From the NCBI RefSeq assembly GCF_002954385.1, contig NZ_MQVY01000001.1:658892-722891 (forward strand): a DNA stretch of 64,000 nucleotides, written 5' to 3'. Every line of letters begins with the position of its first letter. Position 1 is the first letter of the stretch. Source of the stretch: Tenacibaculum sp. SG-28 (lineage in GTDB: Bacteria > Bacteroidota > Bacteroidia > Flavobacteriales > Flavobacteriaceae). Of this stretch, positions 17,334-29,071 are shown piece by piece. The translations under genes were made by a program, and so were the position numbers. Below the pieces are notes generated by a model that saw nothing but the letters and a program-made list of their open reading frames with translations, ran no database searches and had not been told where the DNA came from.

Positions 17334-19787
17334 ATGAGTAAATCAAAAATAATACAATTAGACAATTTGTCGCTTCAAGATGTTTTTAATGAGAATTCGG
17401 AGTTAATTCCCCTCTTAACACCTGAAGATGAAGAAAACATGAATAATGAAGAGATTCCTGAGCAACTTCCTATTCTGCCTTTAAAGAATACGGTTCTTTT
17501 TCCTGGCGTTGTTATTCCAATAACAGCGGGTAGAGATAAATCTATTCAGCTTATCAAAGATGCCAATAAAGGAAACAAGGTTATTGGTGTTGTAGCGCAA
17601 CGAAATGAAGATGTAGAAGACCCTTCTGCTAATGACGTATATGGTACAGGTGTTGTCGCTCAAATTTTAAGGGTGTTAAAAATGCCAGATGGAAATACTA
17701 CCGTAATTATTCAGGGGAAAAAACGTTTTGAAATAGAGGAAATTGTTCAAGATGTTCCCTATTTGAAAGCAATCGTAAAAGAAGCTAAAGACGAACGGGA
17801 TATTGATGATAAAAAGGAGTTTGACGCCATTATAGAGTCGATCAAAGAAATAGCTTTAGAGGTTATTAAGGAAAACCCTATGCTTCCATCCGAAGCTTCC
17901 TTTGCCATAAAGAATATTGAATCCAGTTCTTTTTTGGTTAATTTTATTTCCTCTAATATGGAATTAAGTGTTGCGCAGAAACAAGTTTTGTTAGAGAAAG
18001 ATAACCTTAAAGAACGTGCACTTTTAACACTTAAAAATTTAGATAAAGAGTTGCAAAAACTACAATTGCGCAATGATATTCAGTCGAAAACTAGATCTGA
18101 TCTAGACAAGCAGCAAAGAGAATATTATCTCAATCAGCAATTAAAAACGATTCAAGATGAATTAGGTGGAGTTTCACACGATCAAGAACTCGATGAAATG
18201 CGTTCAAAATCAAAAACAAAGAAATGGAACAAAGAGGTAGCAGAGGTTTTTGATAAAGAATTAAATAGGTTAAAACGCATGAATCCGCAAATGGCGGAAT
18301 ATGGCGTACAGCGCAACTATTTAGAGTTGATGTTAGAATTACCATGGGGAGAATATTCAGAGGATAAATTTGATCTAAAAAAAGCGCAAAAGATACTAGA
18401 TAGAGATCATTTTGGCCTTGAAAAAGTTAAGGATAGAATTATTGAGCACCTTGCAGTTTTAAAACTTCGTGGGGATATGAAGTCTCCAATCATTTGTTTG
18501 TATGGTCCTCCGGGTGTTGGGAAAACCTCCTTAGGGAAGTCTGTTGCAGAGGCTTTGGGAAGAAAATATGTTCGAATGTCTTTGGGTGGTTTACGCGATG
18601 AGGCTGAAATTAGAGGGCATAGAAAAACCTACATTGGAGCAATGCCAGGACGTCTAATACAGAATATAAAAAAGTCTGGAACTTCGAATCCGGTTTTTGT
18701 TTTAGATGAAATTGACAAGTTAGGACAAAGTCATCAAGGTGATCCATCTTCTGCGATGTTAGAGGTATTAGACCCGGAACAGAACACAGAGTTTTACGAT
18801 AATTATTTAGAAGTTGGTTTTGATCTCTCTAAGATTCTTTTTATCGCTACAGCCAATAATTTAGGACAGATTCCTTGGGCTCTCCGCGATAGAATGGAAA
18901 TTATTAATGTTACCGGATATACAATTGAGGAAAAGATTGAAATCGCAAAAAAATATTTATTACCAAAACAGTTAAAAGAACACGGCTTAACCGAAGTTCA
19001 TTTGAAATTAGGTAAAAGTCAAATTGAAAAAATTGTTGAAGGTTACACCAGAGAATCTGGTGTTCGTGGTTTAGAAAAACACATCGCTAAAGTAGTGCGT
19101 TACGCCGCAAAATCTATTGCAATGGAGGAGGAGTATACCGTTTCGCTTTCCAATGATGATATTGAAACCATACTAGGACCAGCAAGATTAGAACGCGATA
19201 AATATGAAAATAACGATACTGCAGGAGTAGTTACAGGTCTTGCCTGGACAAGTGTCGGTGGAGATATTTTGTTTATCGAGTCTATCCTATCGAAAGGAAA
19301 AGGGAATCTTTCCATAACCGGAAACCTAGGAACGGTGATGAAAGAATCTTCTACGATAGCAATGAAATATATAAAAGCAAATGCTGAAGATTTTGGAATT
19401 TCCACAGAAGTTTTAAACACTTATGATGTTCATATTCATGTTCCGGAAGGAGCAACTCCTAAAGATGGTCCAAGTGCCGGTATTACCATGTTAACCTCTT
19501 TGGTTTCTTTATTTACACAACGAAAAGTAAAGAATAAATTAGCGATGACTGGAGAGATTACTTTGCGGGGTAAGGTGTTGCCGGTTGGTGGTATTAAAGA
19601 AAAAATATTGGCAGCTAAAAGAGCTAATATAAAGGATATCATCTTGTGTGAAGAAAACAGAAAAGATATAGAAGAAATAAAGAAAAGTTATTTAAAAGGT
19701 TTAAAGTTTCATTACGTTACAGAGATGCATGAGGTAATTGCTGTTGCATTGACCAAACAAAAGGTAAAAAACGCGAGAAAACTCTAA
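17334..19787 (+). CDS. lon: ATP-dependent protease Lon
   Basis: An 817-residue LonA protease that degrades damaged and regulatory proteins in the cytoplasm. The N-terminal LAN domain (about 44-245) begins [16 protein letters not shown]. The AAA+ domain has Walker [10 protein letters not shown] (from about 390) and Walker [12 protein letters not shown]. The C-terminal serine protease domain carries the catalytic Ser in DGPSAG (S714) and the Lys in GGIKEK (about K757), the usual 43 residues apart. The first 40 residues are an acidic extension common in Bacteroidota Lon. It is a single gene ended by a terminator at 19806. No CIRCE element is seen; a 7-bp inverted repeat ATAACAA-N10-TTGTTAT lies at 17194-17217. 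Confidence 0.97.
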   Translation: MSKSKIIQLDNLSLQDVFNENSELIPLLTPEDEENMNNEEIPEQLPILPLKNTVLFPGVVIPITAGRDKSIQLIKDANKGNKVIGVVAQRNEDVEDPSANDVYGTGVVAQILRVLKMPDGNTTVIIQGKKRFEIEEIVQDVPYLKAIVKEAKDERDIDDKKEFDAIIESIKEIALEVIKENPMLPSEASFAIKNIESSSFLVNFISSNMELSVAQKQVLLEKDNLKERALLTLKNLDKELQKLQLRNDIQSKTRSDLDKQQREYYLNQQLKTIQDELGGVSHDQELDEMRSKSKTKKWNKEVAEVFDKELNRLKRMNPQMAEYGVQRNYLELMLELPWGEYSEDKFDLKKAQKILDRDHFGLEKVKDRIIEHLAVLKLRGDMKSPIICLYGPPGVGKTSLGKSVAEALGRKYVRMSLGGLRDEAEIRGHRKTYIGAMPGRLIQNIKKSGTSNPVFVLDEIDKLGQSHQGDPSSAMLEVLDPEQNTEFYDNYLEVGFDLSKILFIATANNLGQIPWALRDRMEIINVTGYTIEEKIEIAKKYLLPKQLKEHGLTEVHLKLGKSQIEKIVEGYTRESGVRGLEKHIAKVVRYAAKSIAMEEEYTVSLSNDDIETILGPARLERDKYENNDTAGVVTGLAWTSVGGDILFIESILSKGKGNLSITGNLGTVMKESSTIAMKYIKANAEDFGISTEVLNTYDVHIHVPEGATPKDGPSAGITMLTSLVSLFTQRKVKNKLAMTGEITLRGKVLPVGGIKEKILAAKRANIKDIILCEENRKDIEEIKKSYLKGLKFHYVTEMHEVIAVALTKQKVKNARKL

Positions 19788-19805
19788 CGACAATAGCGCA
19801 ACATA

Positions 19806-19839
19806 AAAAAAGGCATTTCTAATTAGAAATGCCTTTTTT
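19806..19839. terminator. Bidirectional terminator between lon and the ABC-F gene
   Basis: AAAAAAGGCATTTCT, loop AATT (19821-19824), AGAAATGCCTTTTTT. The stem is perfect and has A/T runs on both sides, serving two converging genes. Confidence 0.92.
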
Positions 19840-19854
19840 ATTGTTCATGAAATT

Positions 19855-21513
<1,659 letters not shown>

Positions 21514-21617
21514 TTAATAGGTTTACTGCTACTCCTTGAATTTTATTTGCTCAAAATTGTAAAAAAAATGTGTTGTCTTTTAACATTGAATTAACATCTT
21601 AATATAGGACATAATGT

Positions 21618-21625
21618 TACTTTTG
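21618..21625 (+). promoter_or_regulatory. -7 promoter element of the TlpA-like lipoprotein gene
   Basis: TACTTTTG matches TAnnTTTG, 29 bases before the ATG at 21655. No -33 element was seen at 17-23 bases. Confidence 0.4.
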
Positions 21626-21654
21626 ATAGTTGCATTAATGCATAAACCACGAAA

Positions 21655-23020
21655 ATGACAAAGTATTTATTTTCTGTTGTATTTCTTTTATCTTTAATTG
21701 GATGCAATTCCAAAGTAGAAAAAAAATACACCTATTTTGGAGGTAAAATTATCAATCCTAAAGGGTGTTTTGTGGTTCTGCTTAACCACAAGGGATTTGT
21801 AGATACTATTCCAGTAGAAAGAGGATTAAATACGTTTTTTAAAAAATATGAAAATTTTGAAGCAGGAGTATATCGTTTCAAACACGGTGTTGAGTTTCAA
21901 GACATTTTCATGGAACCAAATGATAGCTTAATGCTGCGATTAAATACCTGGGATTTTGATGAGTCTTTGGTATACAGTGGATCAAATGCAAAACGTAATA
22001 ATCTTCTCATTGAAACATTTTTGCAAAACGAGGTTGCAACTAAAGACTTGTTGATTAATAATACGAATAGCGAGTCTGAAATACTTAAAATGGCAGATTC
22101 TATTTTAACGGTCAGGAACAATACCTACACCAATTATTTGAAAAATTACCCGGAAGAATCAGAAAATTTTCAGACCATTTTATCTATAGCATTGCGTTAT
22201 CCGTTGTATTCCAACTTAGAAACCTATGCTAGAAAATATAATTTGCAAAATCGAAAAAAGTTGTCTGCAAATTTTTACGATTTTCGAAAAGACATTGCAT
22301 ACCGAAATGATTCTTTACTCTATTTCGGTCCCTATCAACAGTATGTAATGGAAAAAATTGTATATGATTCTAGTCTTAGTTCCGGTTCAGAGAGTTCCGA
22401 ACAGTTTGTAGTAGACTTATTAAACAATACCAATAAAGAAATCAAGGATACCGCATTTAGAAATCAATTACTTTATGATATTACCATATCTTTTTCGAAA
22501 AGCGGATACCGATAAATTCCAAACAGCATTTCAAACTTTTTTTGAATTAAGTACCAATAGTAAGGATAAAGAAGAGGTTCAAAATTTAATAAATGATTTT
22601 AGTTTTTTTGATGAGAATAACTCGTTGCCTAATATTCAATTAGAATCTCCTACTGGAGATTTAGTGGACATTGCAGAGTTACTGAATAAAAACAATGCAG
22701 TTTTTTATTTTTATAATGCTAAAAACGATGTTAAAGGAAGAGTTTGTTCTCGATTTAATTATCTTGTAAATAAATATCCAACTATAGACTTTAAGTTTAT
22801 TCATCAAGCATCAAAAAAAGGTAAAGGATCTTATTTTAAAAGAATTCCTATCAAATACCAATATAAGATACCTGAAACAAGTTCGGCTACTAATTTTTTA
22901 GTAAGTAATTTTTCCAAACTAATCATTGCCAATAAAAACGGTGAGGTAGAAAAAGTTTATGCTGGTTTGAGAAGTGTTGATATGGAGGATGACTTACTCG
23001 AATTGCAGAAAAATAATTAA
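21655..23020 (+). CDS. Thioredoxin-like lipoprotein without CxxC, frameshifted
   Basis: About 454 residues once repaired. The N-terminus is a lipoprotein signal with lipobox SLIGC (Cys about 17). Residues 25-270 resemble the N-terminal part of Bacteroidota TlpA-like proteins (FMEPNDSLMLRLNTW). The C-terminal third (NIQLESPTGDLVDIAELL, then AVFYFYNAKNDVKGRVCSR) has a thioredoxin-fold pattern, but the usual WCxxC is replaced by a single Cys, so disulfide chemistry is unlikely. The frames join near 22490-22500: removing one base from the T5 or A4 run there gives ...ITISFSKADTDKF.... This is the only frameshift in the window that needs a base removed. Homologues in databases are sometimes labelled transaldolase without support. 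Confidence 0.7.
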
Positions 23021-23028
23021 AAAGCCCT

Positions 23029-23055
23029 TTGTTTCATCAAATTAGCGTAAATTTG
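23029..23055 (+). promoter_or_regulatory. Promoter of the DEAD-box helicase gene
   Basis: TTG at 23029-23031, 16 bases, TAAATTTG at 23048-23055. The start would be about 23062, giving a 5' leader of about 75 bases. That leader has a short hairpin, CATAGAT (23103-23109) with ATCTGTG (23114-23120), 17 bases before the ATG. Confidence 0.5.
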
Positions 23056-23137
23056 CGCCGTCCAAAATATTCCCTAAAGAATATTATTAATTAAAAAGAA
23101 TTCATAGATGGGCATCTGTGAGTTCGAAAATCACAGT

Positions 23138-24922
23138 ATGTCAACATTTTCAGAATTAGGGCTCAAAGAGCCTATTAAGAAAGCCTTGGTAGATTTAGGC
23201 TATGAAACACCTACCGTTATTCAGGAAAAAGCAATTCCGCAAATTATTAACTCCGATCAAGATTTAAAAGCCTTTGCGCAAACAGGAACTGGTAAAACAG
23301 CTGCCTTTAGTCTTCCGATTATAGAGCAAGTAGATCCTTCGATTAAAAGTACACAAGCCATTATTTTATCACCTACGAGAGAGCTTGCTGTACAAATAGG
23401 AAAAAATATAGAAGAATTTTCAAAGTACATTCCTGATTTGAAAGTTGCCACAGTGTATGGAGGTGCTAATATCGAACAACAAATCAAACAGCTCAAAAAA
23501 GGGGTTCAAATTGTCATAGGTACACCAGGTAGAACGGTTGATCTTATTAAACGAAGAGTTTTAAATTTAAGCCAAGTGCAATGGTTAGTTTTGGATGAAG
23601 CAGATGAAATGCTCAACATGGGATTCAAGGATGAATTGGATAAAGTATTGGAGGCTACGCCAGAATCAAAACAGACATTATTGTTTTCTGCCACGTTTCC
23701 AAAAGAAGTTGAAGCGATCGCTAAAAACTACATGTCTGATCCAGTAGAAATTACATCCGGTCAAAAAAATCAGGGTTCTGATAATGTAAGTCATGAGTAT
23801 TACTTAGTTACTGAACGCACGAGATACGCTGCATTAAAGAGAGTAGCAGATGTTAACCCGAATATATACGCTATTGTTTTTTGTAGAACGCGAAGAGAGA
23901 CGCAAGAGGTAGCAGATTTTTTAATCAGAGATGGTTATAGTGCCGATGCATTGCACGGTGATTTATCACAGGGGCAACGCGATAGTGTTATGGAGAAATT
24001 TCGAAAGAAGAATATCCAAATGTTAGTGGCAACTGATGTTGCAGCAAGAGGTTTAGATGTAGACAATTTAACTCATGTGATAAATCACAAACTGCCCGAT
24101 CAAATAGAAAATTACAACCACCGAAGTGGTCGTACTGGTAGAGCAGGAAATAAAGGAATTTCAATAGCTTTAGTTACGAAGAAAGAGAGAGGTCGTTTAC
24201 ATCCAATTGAACGTATCATTAAAAAGAAGTTTGTGCATACTCCGGTGCCATCTGGTAAGGAAATATGTGAAAAGCAGTTGTTTCATTTAATAGATAAGGT
24301 CAAAAATATTTCTGTAAATGAAGAAGAAATTGCTGAATTTACGCCAGCGATTAATGAAATGTTAGCGGGTCTTTCTAGAGAAGAACTCATCCAAAAATTT
24401 GTATCACTAGAGTTCAATACCTTTTTATCATATTATCAAAACGCTCCCGATCTCAATGATTTATCTTCTAAAGAAAATTCTAGAGGAAGATCTTCTAGTG
24501 AGGATATGACACGATTCTTCATTAATTTAGGGAGAAAAGATCGCCTAAATCCTGCCAAATTAATTGGACTAATTAACGACCAAGGAATTGGAGATAAAAT
24601 CGAAATAGGAGCAATTGATATTTTAGATACTTTTTCATTTTTTGAATTGGATAAAAATTTTGAGGAACAAGCTTTATTGAAGTTTCAAGAAAATGAACCC
24701 GATTTTAATGGTAGGAATGTAAATATAGAAATTACAAAAACCGATAGAGGAGGCGGTAGAGACAGAAATCGACGCAGAGGTAAATCAGGTGGTGGTTTTA
24801 ACGGAAAGAGAAGAAGTAGAGATGCAAAGCCTAATTCTAAAAGGGAATTTGGCAGGAGGAGAGAAGACACTTCTCCTAAAAAAGCACATTCTGGTTTCGG
24901 CAGAAGACGCAGAAAATCGTAA
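23138..24922 (+). CDS. DEAD-box ATP-dependent RNA helicase (DeaD/CsdA type)
   Basis: A 594-residue RNA helicase. Motifs in order: Q-motif (TPTVIQEKAIPQ), I AQTGTGKTAAF, Ia SPTRELAVQ, Ib TPGRTVDL, II DEADEML, III SATFP, IV IVFCRTR, V ATDVAARGLDVDN, VI HRSGRTGRAG. After the core come a dimerisation-like region and a DbpA-type RNA-binding domain (about 470-550, MTRFFINLGRKDRLNPAKL). A basic Arg/Gly/Lys tail (about 553-594) follows. Such proteins remodel rRNA and mRNA, often at low temperature. I start at the ATG at 23138 (MSTFSELGL); the open frame has another ATG 10 codons upstream. The long leader with a hairpin may regulate translation. Confidence 0.93.
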   Translation: MSTFSELGLKEPIKKALVDLGYETPTVIQEKAIPQIINSDQDLKAFAQTGTGKTAAFSLPIIEQVDPSIKSTQAIILSPTRELAVQIGKNIEEFSKYIPDLKVATVYGGANIEQQIKQLKKGVQIVIGTPGRTVDLIKRRVLNLSQVQWLVLDEADEMLNMGFKDELDKVLEATPESKQTLLFSATFPKEVEAIAKNYMSDPVEITSGQKNQGSDNVSHEYYLVTERTRYAALKRVADVNPNIYAIVFCRTRRETQEVADFLIRDGYSADALHGDLSQGQRDSVMEKFRKKNIQMLVATDVAARGLDVDNLTHVINHKLPDQIENYNHRSGRTGRAGNKGISIALVTKKERGRLHPIERIIKKKFVHTPVPSGKEICEKQLFHLIDKVKNISVNEEEIAEFTPAINEMLAGLSREELIQKFVSLEFNTFLSYYQNAPDLNDLSSKENSRGRSSSEDMTRFFINLGRKDRLNPAKLIGLINDQGIGDKIEIGAIDILDTFSFFELDKNFEEQALLKFQENEPDFNGRNVNIEITKTDRGGGRDRNRRRGKSGGGFNGKRRSRDAKPNSKREFGRRREDTSPKKAHSGFGRRRRKS

Positions 24923-24945
24923 ATTCCTTTGGTAGTTTATACAAT

Positions 24946-24979
24946 AAAACACAGTAGATACGTATCCACTGTGTTTTTT
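24946..24979 (+). terminator. Rho-independent terminator of the helicase gene
   Basis: AAAACACAGT (24946-24955) pairs with ACTGTGTTTT (24968-24977), with GATA-CG-TATC stacked inside after an A/C mismatch, then T. Confidence 0.85.
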
Positions 24980-25050
24980 ATTTATGGGATATATCGTTTA
25001 TAGTTAGATATTTATCTAAACTTAAATTAGGCTAATAGAATAAAAACACG

Positions 25051-25058
25051 TAAATTTG
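25051..25058 (+). promoter_or_regulatory. -7 promoter element of rpsA
   Basis: TAAATTTG (then CA) matches TAnnTTTG; the predicted leader to the rpsA ATG is about 115 bases and AT-rich. Confidence 0.45.
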
Positions 25059-25180
25059 CACTCCTTTTTACAGTAACAGATTAGGAAAGGATTAAAGAAT
25101 TTTTTTATACGTTTAATTTCTCTTTGCGTTAATATTGTTAATAATCTGGTTAACAAAAAGATACAAAAATCATTTCAGAC

Positions 25181-26950
25181 ATGTCTGAAGAAACAAAAAA
25201 CACAGCAGAAGCTGTAAATCCAGCAGAATTTTTAGCAACTTTTGATTGGCATAAATACGAAGAAGGTATTGAAGCTGTAGATGAAGCTAAATTAAAAGAA
25301 TTTGAAACTGCTCTTGAAGGAACTGTAGGTTTCGTAAATGAGCGCGATGTAATTGAAGGTTTGGTGGTTCGTATTACGGATCGCGATGCTATTATTGATA
25401 TCAACTCTAAATCAGAAGGAGTAATATCTTTAAATGAATTTCGTTACAACCCAAATTTAGCCGTTGGTGATAAAGTAGAGGTATTAGTTGACAAGAGAGA
25501 AGATGCTTCTGGTCAATTGGTATTATCTCACAAGAAAGCGAGAGTAATTAAGGCTTGGGATCGCGTTAACAATGCACATGAAACAGGTGAAATCGTAAAT
25601 GGTTTTGTGAAGTGCAGAACTCGTGGAGGTATGATTGTGGATGTATTTGGTATCGAAGCTTTCTTACCAGGTTCTCAAATCGATGTTAAACCGATCCGTG
25701 ACTACGATCAATATGTGGAGAAAACAATGGAATTCAAGGTTGTTAAAATTAACCATGAATTTAAAAACGTTGTTGTATCACACAAAGCTTTAATTGAAGC
25801 TGATTTAGAAGATCAAAAGCGTGAAATTATAGGTCAATTAGAAAAAGGACAAGTACTAGAAGGTGTTGTTAAAAACATCACTTCATACGGAGTATTTGTG
25901 GATTTAGGTGGTGTTGATGGATTAGTTCATATTACAGATTTGTCATGGTCTCGTATTAACCATCCGAATGAAGTAGTAGAATTAGACCAAAAATTAAATG
26001 TTGTAATCCTTGATTTTGATGATAACAAATCAAGAATTCAGTTAGGGTTGAAACAATTATCTGCGCATCCTTGGGAAGCATTAAGTTCTGATCTTAAAGT
26101 TGGAGATAAAGTAAAAGGTAAAGTTGTTGTTCTTGCTGACTACGGTGCATTTGTAGAAGTAGAGGATGGCGTTGAAGGTTTAATTCACGTTTCAGAAATG
26201 TCATGGTCAACGCACCTTCGTTCTGCACAAGACTTTGTTCAAGTTGGCGACGAAGTAGAGGCTCAAATCTTAACCTTAGACCGTGAAGAGCGTAAAATGT
26301 CTTTAGGTATGAAGCAATTGCACCCTGACCCATGGACAGACATCACTACAAAGTATCCTGTTGGTTCTAAACATACAGGTACTGTTCGCAACTATACCAA
26401 TTTCGGTGTTTTTGTGGAGTTAGAGGAAGGTATTGATGGCTTAGTATACATCTCTGATTTATCTTGGACAAAGAAAATCAAGCATCCATCTGATTTTGTA
26501 ACTGTAGGAGATAAACTTGAAGTTCAAGTTTTAGAATTAGATGTTGAGAATCGTAAATTAAACTTAGGACACAAACAAACGCAAGACAATCCTTGGGATG
26601 CACATCAAGCGACCTACGCTATCGGATCTATCCATGAAGGAACTGTTAAAGAAAAGAATGACAAAGGTGCAACCGTTTCTTTTGCTGATGGAGTGGAAGC
26701 TTTTGCTCCTTCTCGTTTCTTAGACAAAGAAGATGGAGGTAAATTAGCTAAAGGGGATACTGTAAAATTCCAGGTAGTTGAATTTAGCAAAGAATACAGA
26801 AGAATCGTTGTTTCTCATACGTCTATCTTTAGAGAAGAGGAACAAAAGAATGTGAAGGCTGCCGCTAAGAAAGCACAAGAAGTAGAGAAAACTACTTTAG
26901 GTGATATTGGAGGTCTAGCTGAATTAAAGAAAAAAATGGAAGGAAAATAA
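25181..26950 (+). CDS. rpsA: 30S ribosomal protein S1
   Basis: Ribosomal protein S1, 589 residues, which binds and unfolds mRNA on the 30S subunit. Six S1 (OB-fold) domains can be followed: about 48-115, 130-200, 215-288, 302-373, 387-460 and 473-545. Domains 3-5 are the canonical ones (GVVKNITSYGVFVDLGGVDG, KVVVLADYGAFVEVEDGVEG, GTVRNYTNFGVFVELEEGID); 1, 2 and 6 are more divergent. The N-terminal 45 residues are acidic. The C-terminus ends in a Lys-rich helix. Because Bacteroidota mRNAs mostly lack Shine-Dalgarno sequences, S1 has an important place in their initiation. Single gene with its own promoter and terminator. Confidence 0.96.
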   Translation: MSEETKNTAEAVNPAEFLATFDWHKYEEGIEAVDEAKLKEFETALEGTVGFVNERDVIEGLVVRITDRDAIIDINSKSEGVISLNEFRYNPNLAVGDKVEVLVDKREDASGQLVLSHKKARVIKAWDRVNNAHETGEIVNGFVKCRTRGGMIVDVFGIEAFLPGSQIDVKPIRDYDQYVEKTMEFKVVKINHEFKNVVVSHKALIEADLEDQKREIIGQLEKGQVLEGVVKNITSYGVFVDLGGVDGLVHITDLSWSRINHPNEVVELDQKLNVVILDFDDNKSRIQLGLKQLSAHPWEALSSDLKVGDKVKGKVVVLADYGAFVEVEDGVEGLIHVSEMSWSTHLRSAQDFVQVGDEVEAQILTLDREERKMSLGMKQLHPDPWTDITTKYPVGSKHTGTVRNYTNFGVFVELEEGIDGLVYISDLSWTKKIKHPSDFVTVGDKLEVQVLELDVENRKLNLGHKQTQDNPWDAHQATYAIGSIHEGTVKEKNDKGATVSFADGVEAFAPSRFLDKEDGGKLAKGDTVKFQVVEFSKEYRRIVVSHTSIFREEEQKNVKAAAKKAQEVEKTTLGDIGGLAELKKKMEGK

Positions 26951-26976
26951 ACCTCCCTCTATTAAATAATTCTTGT

Positions 26977-27010
26977 AAGCTGTCTAGAAATATTCTAGGC
27001 AGCTTTTTTT
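26977..27010 (+). terminator. Rho-independent terminator of rpsA
   Basis: AAGCTGTCTAGAA (26977-26989), loop ATA, TTCTAGGCAGCTT (26993-27005) with one T-G wobble, then T run. Confidence 0.9.
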
Positions 27011-27163
27011 GTACTTAATCTTAGCGTTTAGGTGTTTTGTAATTAGTAAAAAGTTGTCATAAAACTTACTTTTTTAGCGGTTATATTGGGTTTTATTATC
27101 GAAAATATATTTTTTGTTGTTTTTTATTATCGTAACTACAAATATTATTTATTTTAATAATTG

Positions 27164-27197
27164 TTTGTTTTTAAATGGTTTAAAGTTTGTAGTTTTG
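27164..27197 (+). promoter_or_regulatory. Promoter upstream of the secreted metzincin-like gene
   Basis: TTTG at 27164-27167, 22 bases, TAGTTTTG at 27190-27197, within the TTG-N(17-23)-TAnnTTTG form. The start codon is at 27438, so the leader would be about 235 bases. The intergenic region 27011-27437 holds no other gene I can support. Confidence 0.45.
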
Positions 27198-27437
27198 CAC
27201 TGTCTAATAATAAATTCGATTACCATACTATGCCTTAAGATTCTTTCCCTTTATAATACTTATTGATGCTATACCTATGGCATTAATACCTAACCATAGC
27301 GCATTTTACATTTATCATAAATGTTCTTTTACAGAGAGGTAATCCCCTCATGTTTATTTTTTATTTGAACCAAAACTTTCATTCAAATAAAATGGTTCCC
27401 TTAATTCTTTATCCAATTATTAACTCGTTACATAATA

Positions 27438-28829
27438 ATGAAAATAGCAAAACGATTTGTTTTTGCTCTAGTCTCTTTTTTTATCTTGTTTCCAATACCT
27501 GCCCAAGAAAAGTTAACTACTTTATTAAAAACTAATAAACTAGAACTTATCGATGTAGAGGAGTATTTTGAAGCAAATAACATAACACCTCTTTCATGTA
27601 TAGAACAACATAACCTAACGGATGTAAGTAGTATTATACCTGCAATGGGTCGCAGTGAAGTGGATGCTGCATATGTGTTTAATATTTATTTCCATATCTT
27701 AAATGATACTAATGGAACAAGACAGATTGCTGTTAATGAGGAGGACTTACTAGATGCAGTAGCAAATTTAAATATAGCTTTTAACACCTTTAGTATATTT
27801 TTCAAATACAATGGTTTTGGAGTTATTAATGCCTCCGACATGGGTGTCGTTTACTTCACCGGAAGCAATAGTTTGGATTCTTTAGTGGCGCATTCAAAAG
27901 CTGCAAATTATTACAAAGAAGATTCCTTTAATGTATTTATCGCTTCATCGATATTTCACAATATGCAAAATCGTACTCCAATAGCAGGTATTGCTAACAA
28001 ACCTGGAACAAATTGTGCAATAGATGATGAATATCTATTAACCTCTACATTTCCGCATGAAATTGCCCATAATTTTTTACTACATCACACGCATCATAAT
28101 TGGAATAATTCGGATTGTAAGTTAGTTAATTTAAACGATTATGTAGAAGACACAAAACCTTCCGTTCCTTATTCTTCAGCACACATTAAGCACGATTGTT
28201 CCTCTTATATAGGGGAACAAAACATGAATAATTGTTCAAATTCATTACAATCGGTTCCTGCTAATAATTTTATGAGTTCTAATGTTTTACCCTGTAGATC
28301 GCTTCAAAATGCATATTTTACACAAGGACAAGGAGCTCGTATGCGTTCTATTATTAGTTTTAGATGGTTAGAATTGTACGAGGATAAACAAAATACCATA
28401 GAGAGTCTATACGAACCTGTTTCTGGAGGTTATGAAAACGGTGTATATAGTCCTAATACTATTCCGCTTATATTTCAAAAAGGGTTTGATTATCAATTTG
28501 TCGATTGTGATAACCCTACCATAATAAGGGAGTCTTATGCCAAAAACGAAACTCCAAAGCATCATCCGGTGAATACAGCAATTAAAATTCTACAAGTATC
28601 TTCCAAAGCATTAAAATGTAATATCGAGAAATCATCACGAGTTTATGGAGGCGAAATTTATAGCTTTGGTATGGGATTGGGAGGAAACTATAAAGTGTTT
28701 AAATTAACTACCAATGAGATGGAAAATAATGTAATTTTAAATAATTTACCACTAGGATACAATCTTATAAAAACCATTGATCAACATGGGAAAAAAAGTA
28801 GTAAAATGATTTTTAGACTAAAAAAATAA
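27438..28829 (+). CDS. Secreted metzincin-like zinc peptidase
   Basis: A 463-residue secreted protein with a signal peptide (MKIAKRFVFALVSFFILFPIPAQ, cleavage about residue 22). The zinc site is HEIAHNFLLHH: HExxHxxxxxH as in metzincins (pappalysin/M43-like). The conserved Gly of HExxHxxGxxH is replaced by Leu. A Met-turn candidate is NNFMSSNVL about 80 residues later. Many Cys in the catalytic part (CAIDDE, SDCKLVN, HDCSSY, NNCSNS, LPCRS) suggest disulfides, fitting an extracellular enzyme. The last about 30 residues (NNLPLGYNLIKTIDQHGKKS) loosely resemble a type IX secretion sorting domain, which I cannot confirm. Inferred role: extracellular protein digestion. Confidence 0.75.
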   Translation: MKIAKRFVFALVSFFILFPIPAQEKLTTLLKTNKLELIDVEEYFEANNITPLSCIEQHNLTDVSSIIPAMGRSEVDAAYVFNIYFHILNDTNGTRQIAVNEEDLLDAVANLNIAFNTFSIFFKYNGFGVINASDMGVVYFTGSNSLDSLVAHSKAANYYKEDSFNVFIASSIFHNMQNRTPIAGIANKPGTNCAIDDEYLLTSTFPHEIAHNFLLHHTHHNWNNSDCKLVNLNDYVEDTKPSVPYSSAHIKHDCSSYIGEQNMNNCSNSLQSVPANNFMSSNVLPCRSLQNAYFTQGQGARMRSIISFRWLELYEDKQNTIESLYEPVSGGYENGVYSPNTIPLIFQKGFDYQFVDCDNPTIIRESYAKNETPKHHPVNTAIKILQVSSKALKCNIEKSSRVYGGEIYSFGMGLGGNYKVFKLTTNEMENNVILNNLPLGYNLIKTIDQHGKKSSKMIFRLKK

Positions 28830-29071
28830 TAACAATACTAACATAAATTTACTTTAGAAATCAGTTTTACTATAATTATGTTAAAATAAAAAGTTATTCA
28901 TAGTTTATTTTTTAATTTTTACTTAAATTGTCTACAAAAAATTACAAAAAACTATTGTTTTAAGTGTTTGTGTTATTACATTGTATAAACCCTTTATTAT
29001 TAATGTTTTATCATAAGTAATGAAACCTTTTCATGCACTAACGCAACCAAAAAAATCGATATTTTTAGAAA

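Noticed and set aside
26094..26333. 79-codon minus-strand ORF in rpsA
   Set aside because: Shadow of the S1 coding sequence in another frame; composition (Leu/Gln runs) is an artefact.
27350..27535. 61-codon ORF overlapping the metzincin-like gene start
   Set aside because: Runs through the signal peptide codons of the real gene in another frame.
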